A stretch of DNA of 64,000 nucleotides, from contig NZ_VFWX01000011.1 of the NCBI RefSeq assembly GCF_006442965.1, positions 1 to 64,000 on the forward strand, in the 5' to 3' direction. Below, piece after piece: positions 1-10,112 of this stretch. The translations under genes were made by a program, and so were the position numbers. Position 1 is the first letter of the stretch; each line of letters starts with the position of its first letter. The notes beneath the pieces were generated by a model. It saw only the letters and a list, made by a program, of their open reading frames with translations. It was not told where the DNA came from and searched no databases. This stretch comes from Mesorhizobium sp. CU3 (GTDB lineage: Bacteria; Pseudomonadota; Alphaproteobacteria; Rhizobiales; Rhizobiaceae).

Positions 1-223
1 GGTGGCCGCTGGCGAGCGCCCGCGCACGGCTAGCCTGCGGCACCTTCTTCAGCGTCACGTCGAGCCCGTGCTTCTCGAACAGCCCGGCCTGCTTGGCCAA
101 GGTCAGCGGCGCGAAGCCGGTCCAGCCGCTGATGCCGATGGTGACCGCAGTGGCGGCCATCGCCGGCGCGGACAATGTGGCGGCGGCCATCATCGCCGCC
201 GCGAAAATGGTGGGTCTTTTCAT
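1..223 (-). CDS. ABC transporter substrate-binding protein (NitT/TauT-like), partial
   Basis: Only the first 74 codons are present; the gene runs off the left edge. The N-terminus (MKRPTIFAAAMMAAATLSAP) is a signal peptide with a likely cut after AMA. The mature start has a beta strand (VTIGISGWTGFAPLTLAKQAG) followed by LFEKHGLDVTLKKV, the usual opening of NMT1/SsuA-type solute-binding proteins. AGGGGA lies about 8 bases upstream of the ATG. It would bind a small ligand in the periplasm and deliver it to an ABC permease, probably encoded to the left. The ligand cannot be told from this fragment. Downstream partners are outside the window. Confidence 0.8.
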   Translation of the reverse strand, partial: MKRPTIFAAAMMAAATLSAPAMAATAVTIGISGWTGFAPLTLAKQAGLFEKHGLDVTLKKVPQASRARALASGH

Positions 224-347
224 GGTGGTTCCCCTGTTTTAGGTGAGGCGCAATTGTGTCACAGAGGCCCAAAGGCTTGTCAATGAAGTGACGTTTCAAC
301 GAAACGTCATCCTGATCGAGCTGGAACTCAGCCAGCTTTTCCAACCC

Positions 348-1190
348 TCAGGGCGTGCCCCACCCGCGGTTGCGCCACATCCTCTCGCCGCTCAAGCAGT
401 CGACGGGCGGCTGGTCTTCGGCCAGCGCCACCGGCGGGTGCGCGGCCTCTTCCGCCGCCCATTGCGGCGAAGCCGGACCGGCAAGCTCAAGCACCAGCTT
501 GCGGCGGATCGCTTCGGGAAACTGCGTCCAGTCGTTGACCGGGATCATGAAGGCGCCCGGGCCGCCGATGACGCAGTTACTGTAATAGCGGTCGAGATTG
601 GCAACGTCGAAGGCGCTGCCGAATCCGCTGCGCGTCATCAGTGGCAGTCCGTTGATGGTGATGCCTTGCTTCACCACTTCGTCGCGCGTGAGATTGACCG
701 GTGGCCCCTGGTTGTTGGGTCCGTCCCCCGAAACATCAATGACGCGCTTGGCGCCCTGCACACCGCTTTCGGCGAAAAGATCGCTGGCAAAGGTCAACGC
801 GCCGGAAATCGAAGTACGCCGCGCGCTGTCCGGATCACGCGCATTGAGCTGCGCGACGAAGCGTTCGGCGTCGGCGCGGTTGGCGATCACCGTCCACGGC
901 ACGATGACGCGCTGCCAGGTCGTGCCGGCCCATTCGACATAGGTGACGGCGATCTTGCCATAGGCGCCGTCGGTGATCGCCTTCAGCACATTGTCATGCG
1001 TCAGCGCCGCGGCGTAGCCATGGCGCTGGATTTCGAGCTCGGCCGGCGACATCGACAGCGATACATCCACCGCCAGCACCAGCTCGACATCGACCGGCTC
1101 GGCGGGAGAAGCCGCCGGCGTCAGCCAAAGCGACAGCGCCAGGGCGGCGCCGCCTGAGACGATATGCCTTGCGCGGGCATGAGCAGACAT
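348..1190 (-). CDS. DUF1194 / von Willebrand A-like exported protein
   Basis: 280 residues with an N-terminal signal peptide. The vWA-like fold is visible: a hydrophobic strand with the DVSLS metal-ion-dependent adhesion motif near residue 40, then a conserved Thr in ARRTSISGAL and Asp in VIDVSGDGPNNQG, which together would bind a divalent metal. This matches the DUF1194 family, common in Rhizobiales and of unknown function; a role in periplasmic protein-protein contacts is inference. A TTG six bases upstream is an alternative start, but no convincing ribosome site marks either. It stands alone between the partial ABC gene and purC, all on the minus strand. Confidence 0.8.
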   Translation of the reverse strand: MSAHARARHIVSGGAALALSLWLTPAASPAEPVDVELVLAVDVSLSMSPAELEIQRHGYAAALTHDNVLKAITDGAYGKIAVTYVEWAGTTWQRVIVPWTVIANRADAERFVAQLNARDPDSARRTSISGALTFASDLFAESGVQGAKRVIDVSGDGPNNQGPPVNLTRDEVVKQGITINGLPLMTRSGFGSAFDVANLDRYYSNCVIGGPGAFMIPVNDWTQFPEAIRRKLVLELAGPASPQWAAEEAAHPPVALAEDQPPVDCLSGERMWRNRGWGTP

Positions 1191-1267
1191 CGGCAAAGGT
1201 TAAGCGAAAATCGCCGCCCGCAAAAGCCGGCAATTCCTCGGCCTGGATTCCGCTGGCGCCGACCTTC

Positions 1268-2209
1268 TTAAAAATAGCGGGCGAGATTGGAACGGATGCG
1301 CGCCAGCACCGTGTCGCCGGAAAGATCGGGCACGAATTTCGCGCCGGTGATCGCCTCATAGGCCTGGATATAGACCTGCGAGGCCTGCTCGACGATCTCA
1401 TCGGGAATATGCGGGATCGGATCCTTGTAGGGATCGCAGCGCGCCGCCACCCAGGAGCGGATGAAATCCTTGTCGAAACTCGCCGGCCGCCCGCCGCTTG
1501 CGAAGGCTTTGTCGTAACTCGCCGCGATCCAGTAGCGGCTGCTGTCGGGTGTGTGGATCTCGTCGGCAAGCACGATATCGCCGTTCGGCGCCGTGCCGAA
1601 CTCGTATTTGGTGTCGGCCAGGATAAGCCCCCGTTCCGCGGCCCGCTGCTGGCCGCGCTTGAACAGCTGCAGCGCATAATGCGAGACGGTATCCCACTGC
1701 GCTTGGCTGAGCAGCCCCTGCTCGATGATCTCGGCCTCCGACAGCGGCTCGTCATGACCACCGCTTGCCGCCTTGCTGGTCGGCGTGATGATCGCTTGCG
1801 GCAGCATTTCATTGTCGCGCAGTCCATCCGGAAAACTGTGCCCGTAGAAGCTGCGTTCGCCTTTGCGGTACTTGGTCAGGATCGAGGTGCTGGTCGTCCC
1901 CGCCAGATAGCCGCGCACGACCATCTCGACCGGTAGCATGTTGAGGCGTGTCCCCACCACGACATTGGGGTCGGGATATTCCAGCACGTGGTTGGGGCAG
2001 ATATCGGCAGTTTCCTCGAACCAGTATCGCGCCGTCTGCGTAAGCACCTCGCCCTTGAACGGGATCGAGGCCAGGATGATGTCGAACGCGCTCAGGCGGT
2101 CGGTCGCGATGATGATGCGGCGCCCGTCCGGCAGGTCGTAGTTTTCACGCACCTTGCCGTTGTAGCGGTTGGGCAGCTCGGGGATGAAGGCGTCGGACAG
2201 GATGCGCAT
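1268..2209 (-). CDS. purC: Phosphoribosylaminoimidazole-succinocarboxamide synthase
   Basis: SAICAR synthetase of purine biosynthesis: joins CAIR and aspartate with ATP in the cytoplasm. 313 residues, the long form of the family. Recognisable blocks are GKVRENYDLPDGRRIIIATD near residue 17, SAFD, the VVRGYLAGTTSTS segment, LADTKYEFG (substrate/metal region) and DEIHTPDSSRYW. The chosen ATG gives MRILSDAFIP; an ATG at 2269 would add 20 residues without obvious conservation, so the N-terminus could be longer. The gene sits about 130 bases downstream of the DAO-GcvT gene on the same strand and may be read through from it, although the functions are unrelated. Confidence 0.95.
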   Translation of the reverse strand: MRILSDAFIPELPNRYNGKVRENYDLPDGRRIIIATDRLSAFDIILASIPFKGEVLTQTARYWFEETADICPNHVLEYPDPNVVVGTRLNMLPVEMVVRGYLAGTTSTSILTKYRKGERSFYGHSFPDGLRDNEMLPQAIITPTSKAASGGHDEPLSEAEIIEQGLLSQAQWDTVSHYALQLFKRGQQRAAERGLILADTKYEFGTAPNGDIVLADEIHTPDSSRYWIAASYDKAFASGGRPASFDKDFIRSWVAARCDPYKDPIPHIPDEIVEQASQVYIQAYEAITGAKFVPDLSGDTVLARIRSNLARYF

Positions 2210-2336
2210 GGGCGTGTGGCTTTCGCGGGCTTTTGATGCGGCCACATAAGCCGCTGTCCCCCTGCTCATCAAGCCGAACAGCGGGCCTTCCTCCAAAAGA
2301 AGGCCGGCTGTTACGATCAGCTCTCGCCCATCGGCC

Positions 2337-4898
2337 TCAGCTCCTCGGCTTGAGGTTCTCCGGGTCGTAGAGCGGCTTGTAGCCGACGCCGGCGACCTCG
2401 ACCGGATAGGTCTCGCCGAAATATTCGACATTGAGCTTGCGGCCTTCCTGGGCGAAGGCAAACGGCAGATAGGCGAGCGCGATGTTCTTGCCGATCGTCG
2501 GGCCATAGGCCACCGAGGTGGTGAAGGAGCGGCGGCCGAGTTCGTCGACCAGCGTCTCGCCGGTCGCCGGGTCGAGCACCGGCATAGTGCCGACCGGATA
2601 GCGCGCGACGCCCTTGGCGTCCTTGTTGTCGGTCATCACCAGCGTGCACAGCATCGCCGGCTGGTGCTCGCGGGCGCGATACTCGACATGCTTGGCCTTG
2701 CCGCAGAAATCGTTCTCCTTGACCTTTGGACGGGCTAGATCGGCTTCGAGCAGGTTGTATTCGGTCAACAAGTCCGCGTTCTGCAGACGCAGGCTCTTTT
2801 CCATGCGGCGCGTGTTGGCATAGGTCTCGACGCCGAACGGCATGACGCCGGTCGAGCGCAGCGCGTCCCAGACGGCGAGACCGTCCTCGTAGCGCATATG
2901 CAGTTCCCAGCCCTGCTCGCCGACATAGGAGATGCGGAAGGCGGTAACGTCCTTGCCGGCGATCTTGATCGGCTTGATCGCGGCGAAGGGGAAATTCTCC
3001 GGCGTCAGGCCTTCGGGATTCTGGACCACCTTCTGCAAGGTCGTGCGGGCATTCGGCCCCCAAATACCGATGGTGACGTATTTTTCCGTCACGTCGGTGA
3101 CGGTGGCATTGAAACCCTTGTCCTGCGCGGTGCGCTGCATGTAGCGGAAGTCGCGCGGGCCGGCGTCCGCCCCGTCGATGACGCGGCAGCGATCGGCCAT
3201 GCGGATCACCGTGAAGTCGGCGCGCACCATGCCTTCCTCGTCGAGGAAGTGGGTGTAGATGCCCTTGCCGATATTGTTGTCGCCGCCGATCTTGGCCGCG
3301 CACAGCCATTCGAGCAGCGCGACATGGTCGGGGCCTTCGACGTCGTACATCGAGAAATGCGACAGGTTGACGATGCCGCAATCCTCGCTCATCGCCAGAT
3401 GCTCGGCATTGGAGACCCGCCAGAAATGGCGGTTGTCCCACTCGTTCTCGCGCACCGGCACCCGATTGCCGTACTTCTCCAGAAGGTGCTCGTTGGCGGC
3501 ATAGCCGTGGGCACGCTCCCAGCCGCCGAGTTCCATGAAATAGCCACCAAGCTCCTTCTCACGCTCCCAGAACGGCGAGCGGCGGATGTTGCGGCCCTTC
3601 GAGAAGGGCTCGCGCGGATGGACCGCCGGATTGTAGACCTTCATCGCCGTCTCGGTGCAGCGATCCCAGATGAACTGCTCCTGCGTCTGGTGCGGGTAGA
3701 AGCGCGAATAATCGATCTGGTGATGGTCGATCGCGGTGCGGCCGTCGGTCATCCAGTCGGCGATCAGCTTGCCCATGCCGGGCCCGTCCTTGACCCAGAT
3801 GGCGACGGCGTACCACAGGCCCCTCACCTTCTGGCTTTCGCCCATCGAAGGCCCGCCATCGGTGGTCACCTGCAGAAGGCCGTTGAAGGAATGGCCCTCA
3901 TTGTAGCCCAGCTCGCCCAGGATCGGCGTCAGTTCCATGGCGCGCTCCAGCGGCGCCAGGATCTGCTCCATGTCGAGGTCGCGCTGCGACGGCGAAAGCC
4001 GCGCCTGGTCCTTTTCGAGCAGGTCGCGCGGATGGCAGAGGCGCGGGTTGGTCTCTTCGTAGTAACCCCATTCGATCTGGCCGCCCTCGGCGGTCTTCGG
4101 ATCGCCGGTGTCGCGCATATAGGCCGAGTTGCCCTGGTCGCGCAGCAGCGGCCAGCCGATCTCCTTGCCGGTGCCGGCAAACTCGTTGTAGGGGCCGAAG
4201 AAGGTAAGCGGATGGTCGATCGGCATCACCGGCAGGTCCTCGCCGACGAGTGCAGCGGTCAAGCGGCCCCAGATGCCGGTGCAGACGACCACATAGTCGG
4301 CCTCGATCGTGCCGCGCTCGGTCACCACGCCCTTGACGCGGCCGTTCTCGACCACCAGCGACTTGGCCGAGGTGTTGGCGAAGGCCTGCAGCTTGCCGAC
4401 GGCGACACCTTGGTCGACCAGCTTGCCGGCAACCGTCTGCGAGCGCGGGATGACGAGACCGGCGTCCGGATCCCACAGGCCGCCCTGCACCAGATGCTCC
4501 TCGATCAGCGGGAATTTCTCCTTGATCTCGGCCGGCTCGATCAGCCGTGCGCGGGTGCCGAAGGATTTGGCCGAAGCGATCTTGCGCTTGATCTCGTCCA
4601 TGCGGGCATCGTCGCCGACGCGCGCCACTTCGAGACCGCCGACGCGCGCGTAATGGCCCATCTTTTCGTAGAAATCGATGGAATAGAGCGTCGTCCAGCA
4701 GGACAGGAAATCGTGGCTGGTGGTGTAGCAGAAATCCGAGGCATGCGCCGTCGAGCCGATATCGGTCGGAATGCCCGACTTGTCGATGCCGACGATGTCG
4801 TCCCAGCCGCGTTCGATCAGGTGGTGAGCGACGGACGCACCGACGATACCGCCCAGACCGACGATGACGACCTTCGCCTTTTTCGGAAACTCTGCCAT
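2337..4898 (-). CDS. FAD-dependent oxidoreductase with C-terminal GcvT domain (dimethylglycine/sarcosine dehydrogenase-like)
   Basis: 853 residues. The N-terminal DAO domain opens with the dinucleotide-binding loop VVIVGLGGIVGASVAHHL (residues 10-27). The C-terminal third carries GcvT folate-domain features: DYxW-type segments, IGIWGPNARTTL, SYVGEQGWELHMRYEDG and the YANTRRMEKSLR block. Family members oxidise an N-methylamine and pass the one-carbon unit to tetrahydrofolate. Where the other two fused enzymes in this window have TWHAAG, with the His that links FAD in dimethylglycine dehydrogenase, this one has STAHASDFCY (His52), so it is a divergent member and its substrate may differ. CTGGAG lies about 10 bases upstream of the ATG. 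It is followed by purC and preceded by the unrelated pentose operon. Confidence 0.85.
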   Translation of the reverse strand: MAEFPKKAKVVIVGLGGIVGASVAHHLIERGWDDIVGIDKSGIPTDIGSTAHASDFCYTTSHDFLSCWTTLYSIDFYEKMGHYARVGGLEVARVGDDARMDEIKRKIASAKSFGTRARLIEPAEIKEKFPLIEEHLVQGGLWDPDAGLVIPRSQTVAGKLVDQGVAVGKLQAFANTSAKSLVVENGRVKGVVTERGTIEADYVVVCTGIWGRLTAALVGEDLPVMPIDHPLTFFGPYNEFAGTGKEIGWPLLRDQGNSAYMRDTGDPKTAEGGQIEWGYYEETNPRLCHPRDLLEKDQARLSPSQRDLDMEQILAPLERAMELTPILGELGYNEGHSFNGLLQVTTDGGPSMGESQKVRGLWYAVAIWVKDGPGMGKLIADWMTDGRTAIDHHQIDYSRFYPHQTQEQFIWDRCTETAMKVYNPAVHPREPFSKGRNIRRSPFWEREKELGGYFMELGGWERAHGYAANEHLLEKYGNRVPVRENEWDNRHFWRVSNAEHLAMSEDCGIVNLSHFSMYDVEGPDHVALLEWLCAAKIGGDNNIGKGIYTHFLDEEGMVRADFTVIRMADRCRVIDGADAGPRDFRYMQRTAQDKGFNATVTDVTEKYVTIGIWGPNARTTLQKVVQNPEGLTPENFPFAAIKPIKIAGKDVTAFRISYVGEQGWELHMRYEDGLAVWDALRSTGVMPFGVETYANTRRMEKSLRLQNADLLTEYNLLEADLARPKVKENDFCGKAKHVEYRAREHQPAMLCTLVMTDNKDAKGVARYPVGTMPVLDPATGETLVDELGRRSFTTSVAYGPTIGKNIALAYLPFAFAQEGRKLNVEYFGETYPVEVAGVGYKPLYDPENLKPRS

Positions 4899-5053
4899 GG
4901 CCCGCGACTCCAGAAGGATAAAACGGGCGCGTCCGCGCCCTTTCGAATGGCGCACAATATGCAGAGGACGCGGATCGGGCTACCGCCTGTTTGCGACACG
5001 AGGCACGTGCGGCGCGACCCAACGCGCCGACCGTGCATCGATGATCATTTTAC

Positions 5054-5806
5054 TCAGGAAAAGGCCCAGATGTCCTCCGCCTGGAAGCCGACCTGGTAGC
5101 CGGCGGTCTTGAGCTTGACCACGACCTGGCCGATCTCGGCCGCCGGCAGCGCGCCGACCTCGACCTTGATCATGCCGGGGCGGTAGCGCTTGAGGTCGAG
5201 CTGCTCGAACACCATCCAGTCGGCGCCTTCGCAGTCCACCAGGAAAGCGTCGATATGGGTAATGGCGTTGCGGTCGAGCAATGTCTGCAAGGTCTCCGAC
5301 GGCACCTCGATGTCCTTCAGATGCGGCGCGAACTTGTTGAAGTTGGCATCCGCCTCGCCCCAGGCGTTCTTGCCCGACATCAGATTGGTGTCGGTGACCG
5401 ACGAGCAGCCGATGAACTCGATCGGCAGCGTGCCGGCCTCGAGCGCCGCGGCGTCGAACGTGTGCACGGTGATGGTGCCCTTGGTTTTCGTGACAGCCAC
5501 CGGTTCGATGATGAAGCGGCTCGCATCCGGGTAATTCGCGCGCAGCCGCTTCTGGTTGTACGGGATCGGTTCGACCAGCATGGCGCGCGCGCCCGGGATG
5601 CGGTGTAGCCACGGCGTCACGTCGTCGAACAGCGCACCGTCGCAGGCGCCGACATTGACCATCTGGAACGGCCGGCCGCCGAAGCGCGCTCTCAAGGCCG
5701 CCTTGGCGAGAAATTTCGTGCCGTGCAGCGAGGGGCTGCGGTCGAGAAGCCCGGCGGGCAGGCCGAGCGACAGGACGATGCGCGCCAGGTTGGAAAGCGA
5801 GCTCAT
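5054..5806 (-). CDS. FkbM-family methyltransferase
   Basis: 250 residues. FkbM/Methyltransf_21 fold: the SAM-binding motif MVNVGACDGALFDDV lies at residues 49-63, an acidic strand-2 end at MLVEPIPYN, and the family block HIDAFLVDCEGADWMVFEQLDL near residue 195. Such enzymes are SAM-dependent O-methyltransferases, often acting on sugars or lipids. Its ATG overlaps the stop of the upstream membrane-protein gene by four bases (ATGA), so it is translationally coupled as the last gene of the 12.9-5.05 kb operon. That context suggests methylation of the sugar or lipid handled by the operon. The acceptor cannot be read from sequence. Confidence 0.85.
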   Translation of the reverse strand: MSSLSNLARIVLSLGLPAGLLDRSPSLHGTKFLAKAALRARFGGRPFQMVNVGACDGALFDDVTPWLHRIPGARAMLVEPIPYNQKRLRANYPDASRFIIEPVAVTKTKGTITVHTFDAAALEAGTLPIEFIGCSSVTDTNLMSGKNAWGEADANFNKFAPHLKDIEVPSETLQTLLDRNAITHIDAFLVDCEGADWMVFEQLDLKRYRPGMIKVEVGALPAAEIGQVVVKLKTAGYQVGFQAEDIWAFS

Positions 5807-7035
5807 GACTTGTCTCCGGGAAAGACCTGCAGCGCGGCGCGCCGGCCGCCCTGGCTTGCAGACGTCCACAGCGCCGTCAGCGGCGCGACGAGCAGCAGGA
5901 AGGGCGGCAGGAGGTTGGGGAAATAGATGCGGGTGTCGTGGATCGGAAAGACGGTGAACTTCGCCAGCACGCCGAGCACCAGCGCCGCCAGCAGGATGCC
6001 GGCGCGCCGGTCGAGCCGGAAGCCGGCGCGCTCCAGACCGAACCAGCCGGCCAAGGCCAGCACCGAGACGCCGACCCAGCTGTTGACGCTAACCGCCCGC
6101 ACCACCGAGGCGGCGAAGGCCTTCAGGTAGGCCGCTATCGAAAACGGCGGCTCGAACCCGTCCATATTGTAGTGCTGCTCGATGCTGGAGAACCACAGAT
6201 GCGGCCACCAGCCCGGATGCTGCGCCCAATGCGAGATGGCGAAATAGGCAACGAAGGAGGCGGCAAAGCCGGCCAGCGCGCCCCATGCCTTCTGGCGGAA
6301 GGCGATGACCAGCACGGCGAAGATGGCGAGAAAGACGATGTTGTCCGGCCGCGCCATAAACGCCAGGAAAAGCAGGATCGCGGTCGCTGCCTCTTGTTTG
6401 CGCACATAGGCAAACAGACCGCCGAGGAACAGCGCGGAGCAAAGTAGGTCCGGCGTCGAAGCGCGCGCCGCGTCGCCGAAATCGGCCATGATCAGAATAG
6501 CGCCTACCACCGGCGCCAGCGCCAGCGCGCCTTCCGCGCGCAGCCAGGCAAGCGTGATGGCGCCGAACAGCAGCACGGAAAACACCTGCACCAACCGCAT
6601 CGCCTCGACTGGCGAGACGACATGGCTCAAATTGGACAGGATCTCGGCATAGAGGAACTTGATCCGGTACATGCCGAGCAGCGAATGGAAGTCGGCGGCA
6701 TTGTCCGTCATGTGACTGCGGAAGCCGCCGCCATCGTCGGTCAGCGTCTTGTAATCGCCGGCCGAAACACCTGCCTTGACGGTGCTGTAAGCATAGTCAT
6801 GCAGCGCCTGCGGGCTCGGATAGGCCCCCTCCTCGGCGATCGCCAGATAGGGGAGCATGTCCCAATTGGCGTCGGGCATGAACCAGGCCGTACAAGCGGT
6901 CAGCAGGATGTAGAGCGAAAACGCAACGGCTCCGATCGACGCCGCCCACCGCGCGTAAGTCCCCTCGCCCCATGCCAGACCGGCTTCCGCAAGCCGGTCG
7001 ACAGGGTTGTTGGCAGGGGGCGACTTGGTCAGCAT
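5803..7035 (-). CDS. Polytopic membrane protein, probable GT-C glycosyltransferase
   Basis: 410 residues with roughly ten hydrophobic segments. After the first transmembrane helix there is a long outside loop beginning PDANWDMLPYLAIAEEG, an acidic motif in the position where GT-C glycosyltransferases carry their catalytic Asp/Glu. The rest is alternating helices with few recognisable motifs. GT-C enzymes use polyprenyl-phosphate sugars as donors on the outer face of the inner membrane. No family name can be given with certainty. The neighbouring UbiA-HAD, DprE1-like and SMR-like genes would make and flip such a donor, which supports the assignment by context. It is coupled to the FkbM gene by a 4-base overlap and lies 18 bases after the aminotransferase. 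Confidence 0.6.
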   Translation of the reverse strand: MLTKSPPANNPVDRLAEAGLAWGEGTYARWAASIGAVAFSLYILLTACTAWFMPDANWDMLPYLAIAEEGAYPSPQALHDYAYSTVKAGVSAGDYKTLTDDGGGFRSHMTDNAADFHSLLGMYRIKFLYAEILSNLSHVVSPVEAMRLVQVFSVLLFGAITLAWLRAEGALALAPVVGAILIMADFGDAARASTPDLLCSALFLGGLFAYVRKQEAATAILLFLAFMARPDNIVFLAIFAVLVIAFRQKAWGALAGFAASFVAYFAISHWAQHPGWWPHLWFSSIEQHYNMDGFEPPFSIAAYLKAFAASVVRAVSVNSWVGVSVLALAGWFGLERAGFRLDRRAGILLAALVLGVLAKFTVFPIHDTRIYFPNLLPPFLLLVAPLTALWTSASQGGRRAALQVFPGDKS

Positions 7036-7053
7036 CGTCTCGCTCTGCGGCCT

Positions 7054-8529
<1,476 letters not shown>

Positions 8530-8551
8530 CTCAGATCTCCCCTCGTCGCCC

Positions 8552-9559
8552 TTACTCGGCGGGAACGTGTTTGGTGGCGACGGCGTGGCCGTCCTTCTTT
8601 GCGCGGTATTCGCTGTAGGCGGCGATCAGCATGTCCTCGTCGCGATATTGCGGCACCCAGCCGAGCTGGCGCTCGGCCTTGGACACGTCGAGCACGCATT
8701 CCTCGTCGGCGATCAGATACTGCTCCGGATCCATGATCGGCATGTTCATGAGGTCGAGCAGGTCGAGCGTGCGCTTGACCGCCCATCCCGGCGTCGGCAG
8801 CAGGATCGACTTCGAGCCGGCATGGCGGATCAGGTCGCCGAGCAGCTTCTTTACCGGCGGCGGGTTGAGCGAACCGAGATTATAGGCCTCGTTCGGCACG
8901 CCGGCTTTCCAGGCCGCGCGGGCGGCCTCGGCGCAGTCGAACACCGAGATGAACTGGTACGGATTCCTGCCCGAGCCGATCATCGGCACCGGCAGATTCA
9001 GGTCGATCAGCTTGAACAGCTTTTCCAGGATGCCGAGGCGGCCGGGGCCGATGATCAGGCGCGGCCGAAACAGTGAGATCGACATGCCGCGCTTGCGCCA
9101 TTCGGCGGCAAGCTCCTCGGTCTTCAGCTTCGACAGGCCGTATTCGCCGAGCGGCGAGACCGGGTGATCCTCGGTCATCGGCAGCACCACCGTGTGGCCA
9201 TAGATCATGTCGGTCGTGTAGTGGACGAGCTTCGAGGCGCCGGCCTTGTCCATCGCCTGGATGATGTGCTCGGTGCCATGGAAATTCACCGGGAAGAAGA
9301 AGTCGTGCCGCTTGGCCCGTACCTGGATCGGCGACAGCATCTTGGCCGACAGATTGTAGACCATGTCGTCGGCCTGAAGCCCGACGCAGGACACCGAGGC
9401 TGGCGCGGTCACGTCGCAGGTGACGAAACGGACGTTGCGATAATGCGCAAGGTCGCTCTTGACGATGTCGGCGACGATCACTTCCTCACCGTCGGCGACG
9501 AGCTTTGGCGCAAGGTGACGGCCGACGAAACCGTCGCCGCCGAAAATCACATGTCTCAT
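8552..9559 (-). CDS. Extended short-chain dehydrogenase/epimerase (NAD(P)-dependent)
   Basis: 335 residues. The Rossmann motif GGDGFVGRHL (7-16) and the catalytic pair in GEYGLSKLKTEEL (Tyr140, Lys144) define an extended SDR; YTTDMIYG supplies the active-site Thr/Ser. These enzymes epimerise, dehydrate or reduce nucleotide or lipid-linked sugars. In mycobacterial decaprenyl-phosphoryl-arabinose synthesis a classical SDR (DprE2) completes the epimerisation begun by DprE1. This protein is an extended SDR, so any equivalent role would be by analogy only. Its start overlaps the stop of the SMR-like gene (ATGA), and the aminotransferase follows after 22 bases. Confidence 0.85.
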   Translation of the reverse strand: MRHVIFGGDGFVGRHLAPKLVADGEEVIVADIVKSDLAHYRNVRFVTCDVTAPASVSCVGLQADDMVYNLSAKMLSPIQVRAKRHDFFFPVNFHGTEHIIQAMDKAGASKLVHYTTDMIYGHTVVLPMTEDHPVSPLGEYGLSKLKTEELAAEWRKRGMSISLFRPRLIIGPGRLGILEKLFKLIDLNLPVPMIGSGRNPYQFISVFDCAEAARAAWKAGVPNEAYNLGSLNPPPVKKLLGDLIRHAGSKSILLPTPGWAVKRTLDLLDLMNMPIMDPEQYLIADEECVLDVSKAERQLGWVPQYRDEDMLIAAYSEYRAKKDGHAVATKHVPAE

Positions 9560-9990
9560 CGAACGATCTCGTTTGTCTGGATTTTGTCGGACGCGATGGA
9601 AGCGGTCTGGTCCTCATGCCCGCGCCCGCTCTGGGCGATCAGCACGGTGCCGACGCAGATGCAGGCGATGCCGGCCATGCGCCAGCCATTGAGGTCCTCG
9701 CGGAAGACGAAATAGGCGAAGATCGCGACGGCGACATAGGCAAGGCTGAGGAACGGATAGGCGAAGCTGAGCTCGACCTTGGACAGCACATAAAGATGCG
9801 AAGCCATCGAGATGACGAAGGTGCACAGCCCCAGGAAGACCCACGGGCTGAACACGATCTGCAGGAGTTTTATGATCGGATTGACGCCGTCGAACGAGAT
9901 CGGCCCGATAGATATCATGCCTTGCTTCAGCATCAGCTGCGCCGCGGCATTGGTCATGACCGTGAAAAGAATGAAGACGATATATTTCAT
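9556..9990 (-). CDS. Small four-helix membrane protein of the SMR/EamA (ArnE/ArnF-like) type
   Basis: 144 residues with four hydrophobic helices (about 2-20, 48-66, 74-92, 97-115) and a charged tail. MKYIVFILFTVMTNAAAQLM and the helix-3 segment LSFAYPFLSLAYVAVA are typical of SMR/EamA-like half-transporters, including ArnE and ArnF, which flip undecaprenyl-phosphate-aminoarabinose. Within this operon a polyprenyl-phosphate-sugar flippase is the most natural role, by inference. GGGGTGG precedes the ATG; an in-frame start at 10050 would add 20 residues without membrane character. The gene is separated from the DprE1-like gene by a 122-base AT-richer gap that could hold an internal promoter. Confidence 0.75.
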   Translation of the reverse strand: MKYIVFILFTVMTNAAAQLMLKQGMISIGPISFDGVNPIIKLLQIVFSPWVFLGLCTFVISMASHLYVLSKVELSFAYPFLSLAYVAVAIFAYFVFREDLNGWRMAGIACICVGTVLIAQSGRGHEDQTASIASDKIQTNEIVR

Positions 9991-10112
9991 TGTTGCCACC
10001 CCGCCCGTGAGCGGTCCTATTACAAACCTGCAAACATTTCGTGAAGCCACAAGAATGTTTTGAGTAAATCGCGGTTTAACACTCTATTTACCATGATTTA
10101 TTCAAACCTTAT
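9991..10112. other. AT-rich intergenic gap inside the pentose operon
   Basis: This 122-base gap is clearly AT-richer than its surroundings and has no gene. Reading on the minus strand it contains TTGAAT and several TAAA/TTAA stretches that could form a promoter for the SMR-SDR-aminotransferase-GT-FkbM half of the cluster. No palindrome strong enough to call an operator was seen. Base composition this different can also mark a junction between two acquired segments. Confidence 0.35.

Noticed and set aside
2898..5099. Long plus-strand open frame (733 codons) opposite the DAO-GcvT gene
   Set aside because: Antisense shadow of a GC-rich gene; low-complexity Arg/Ala/Asp-rich translation and no family motif.
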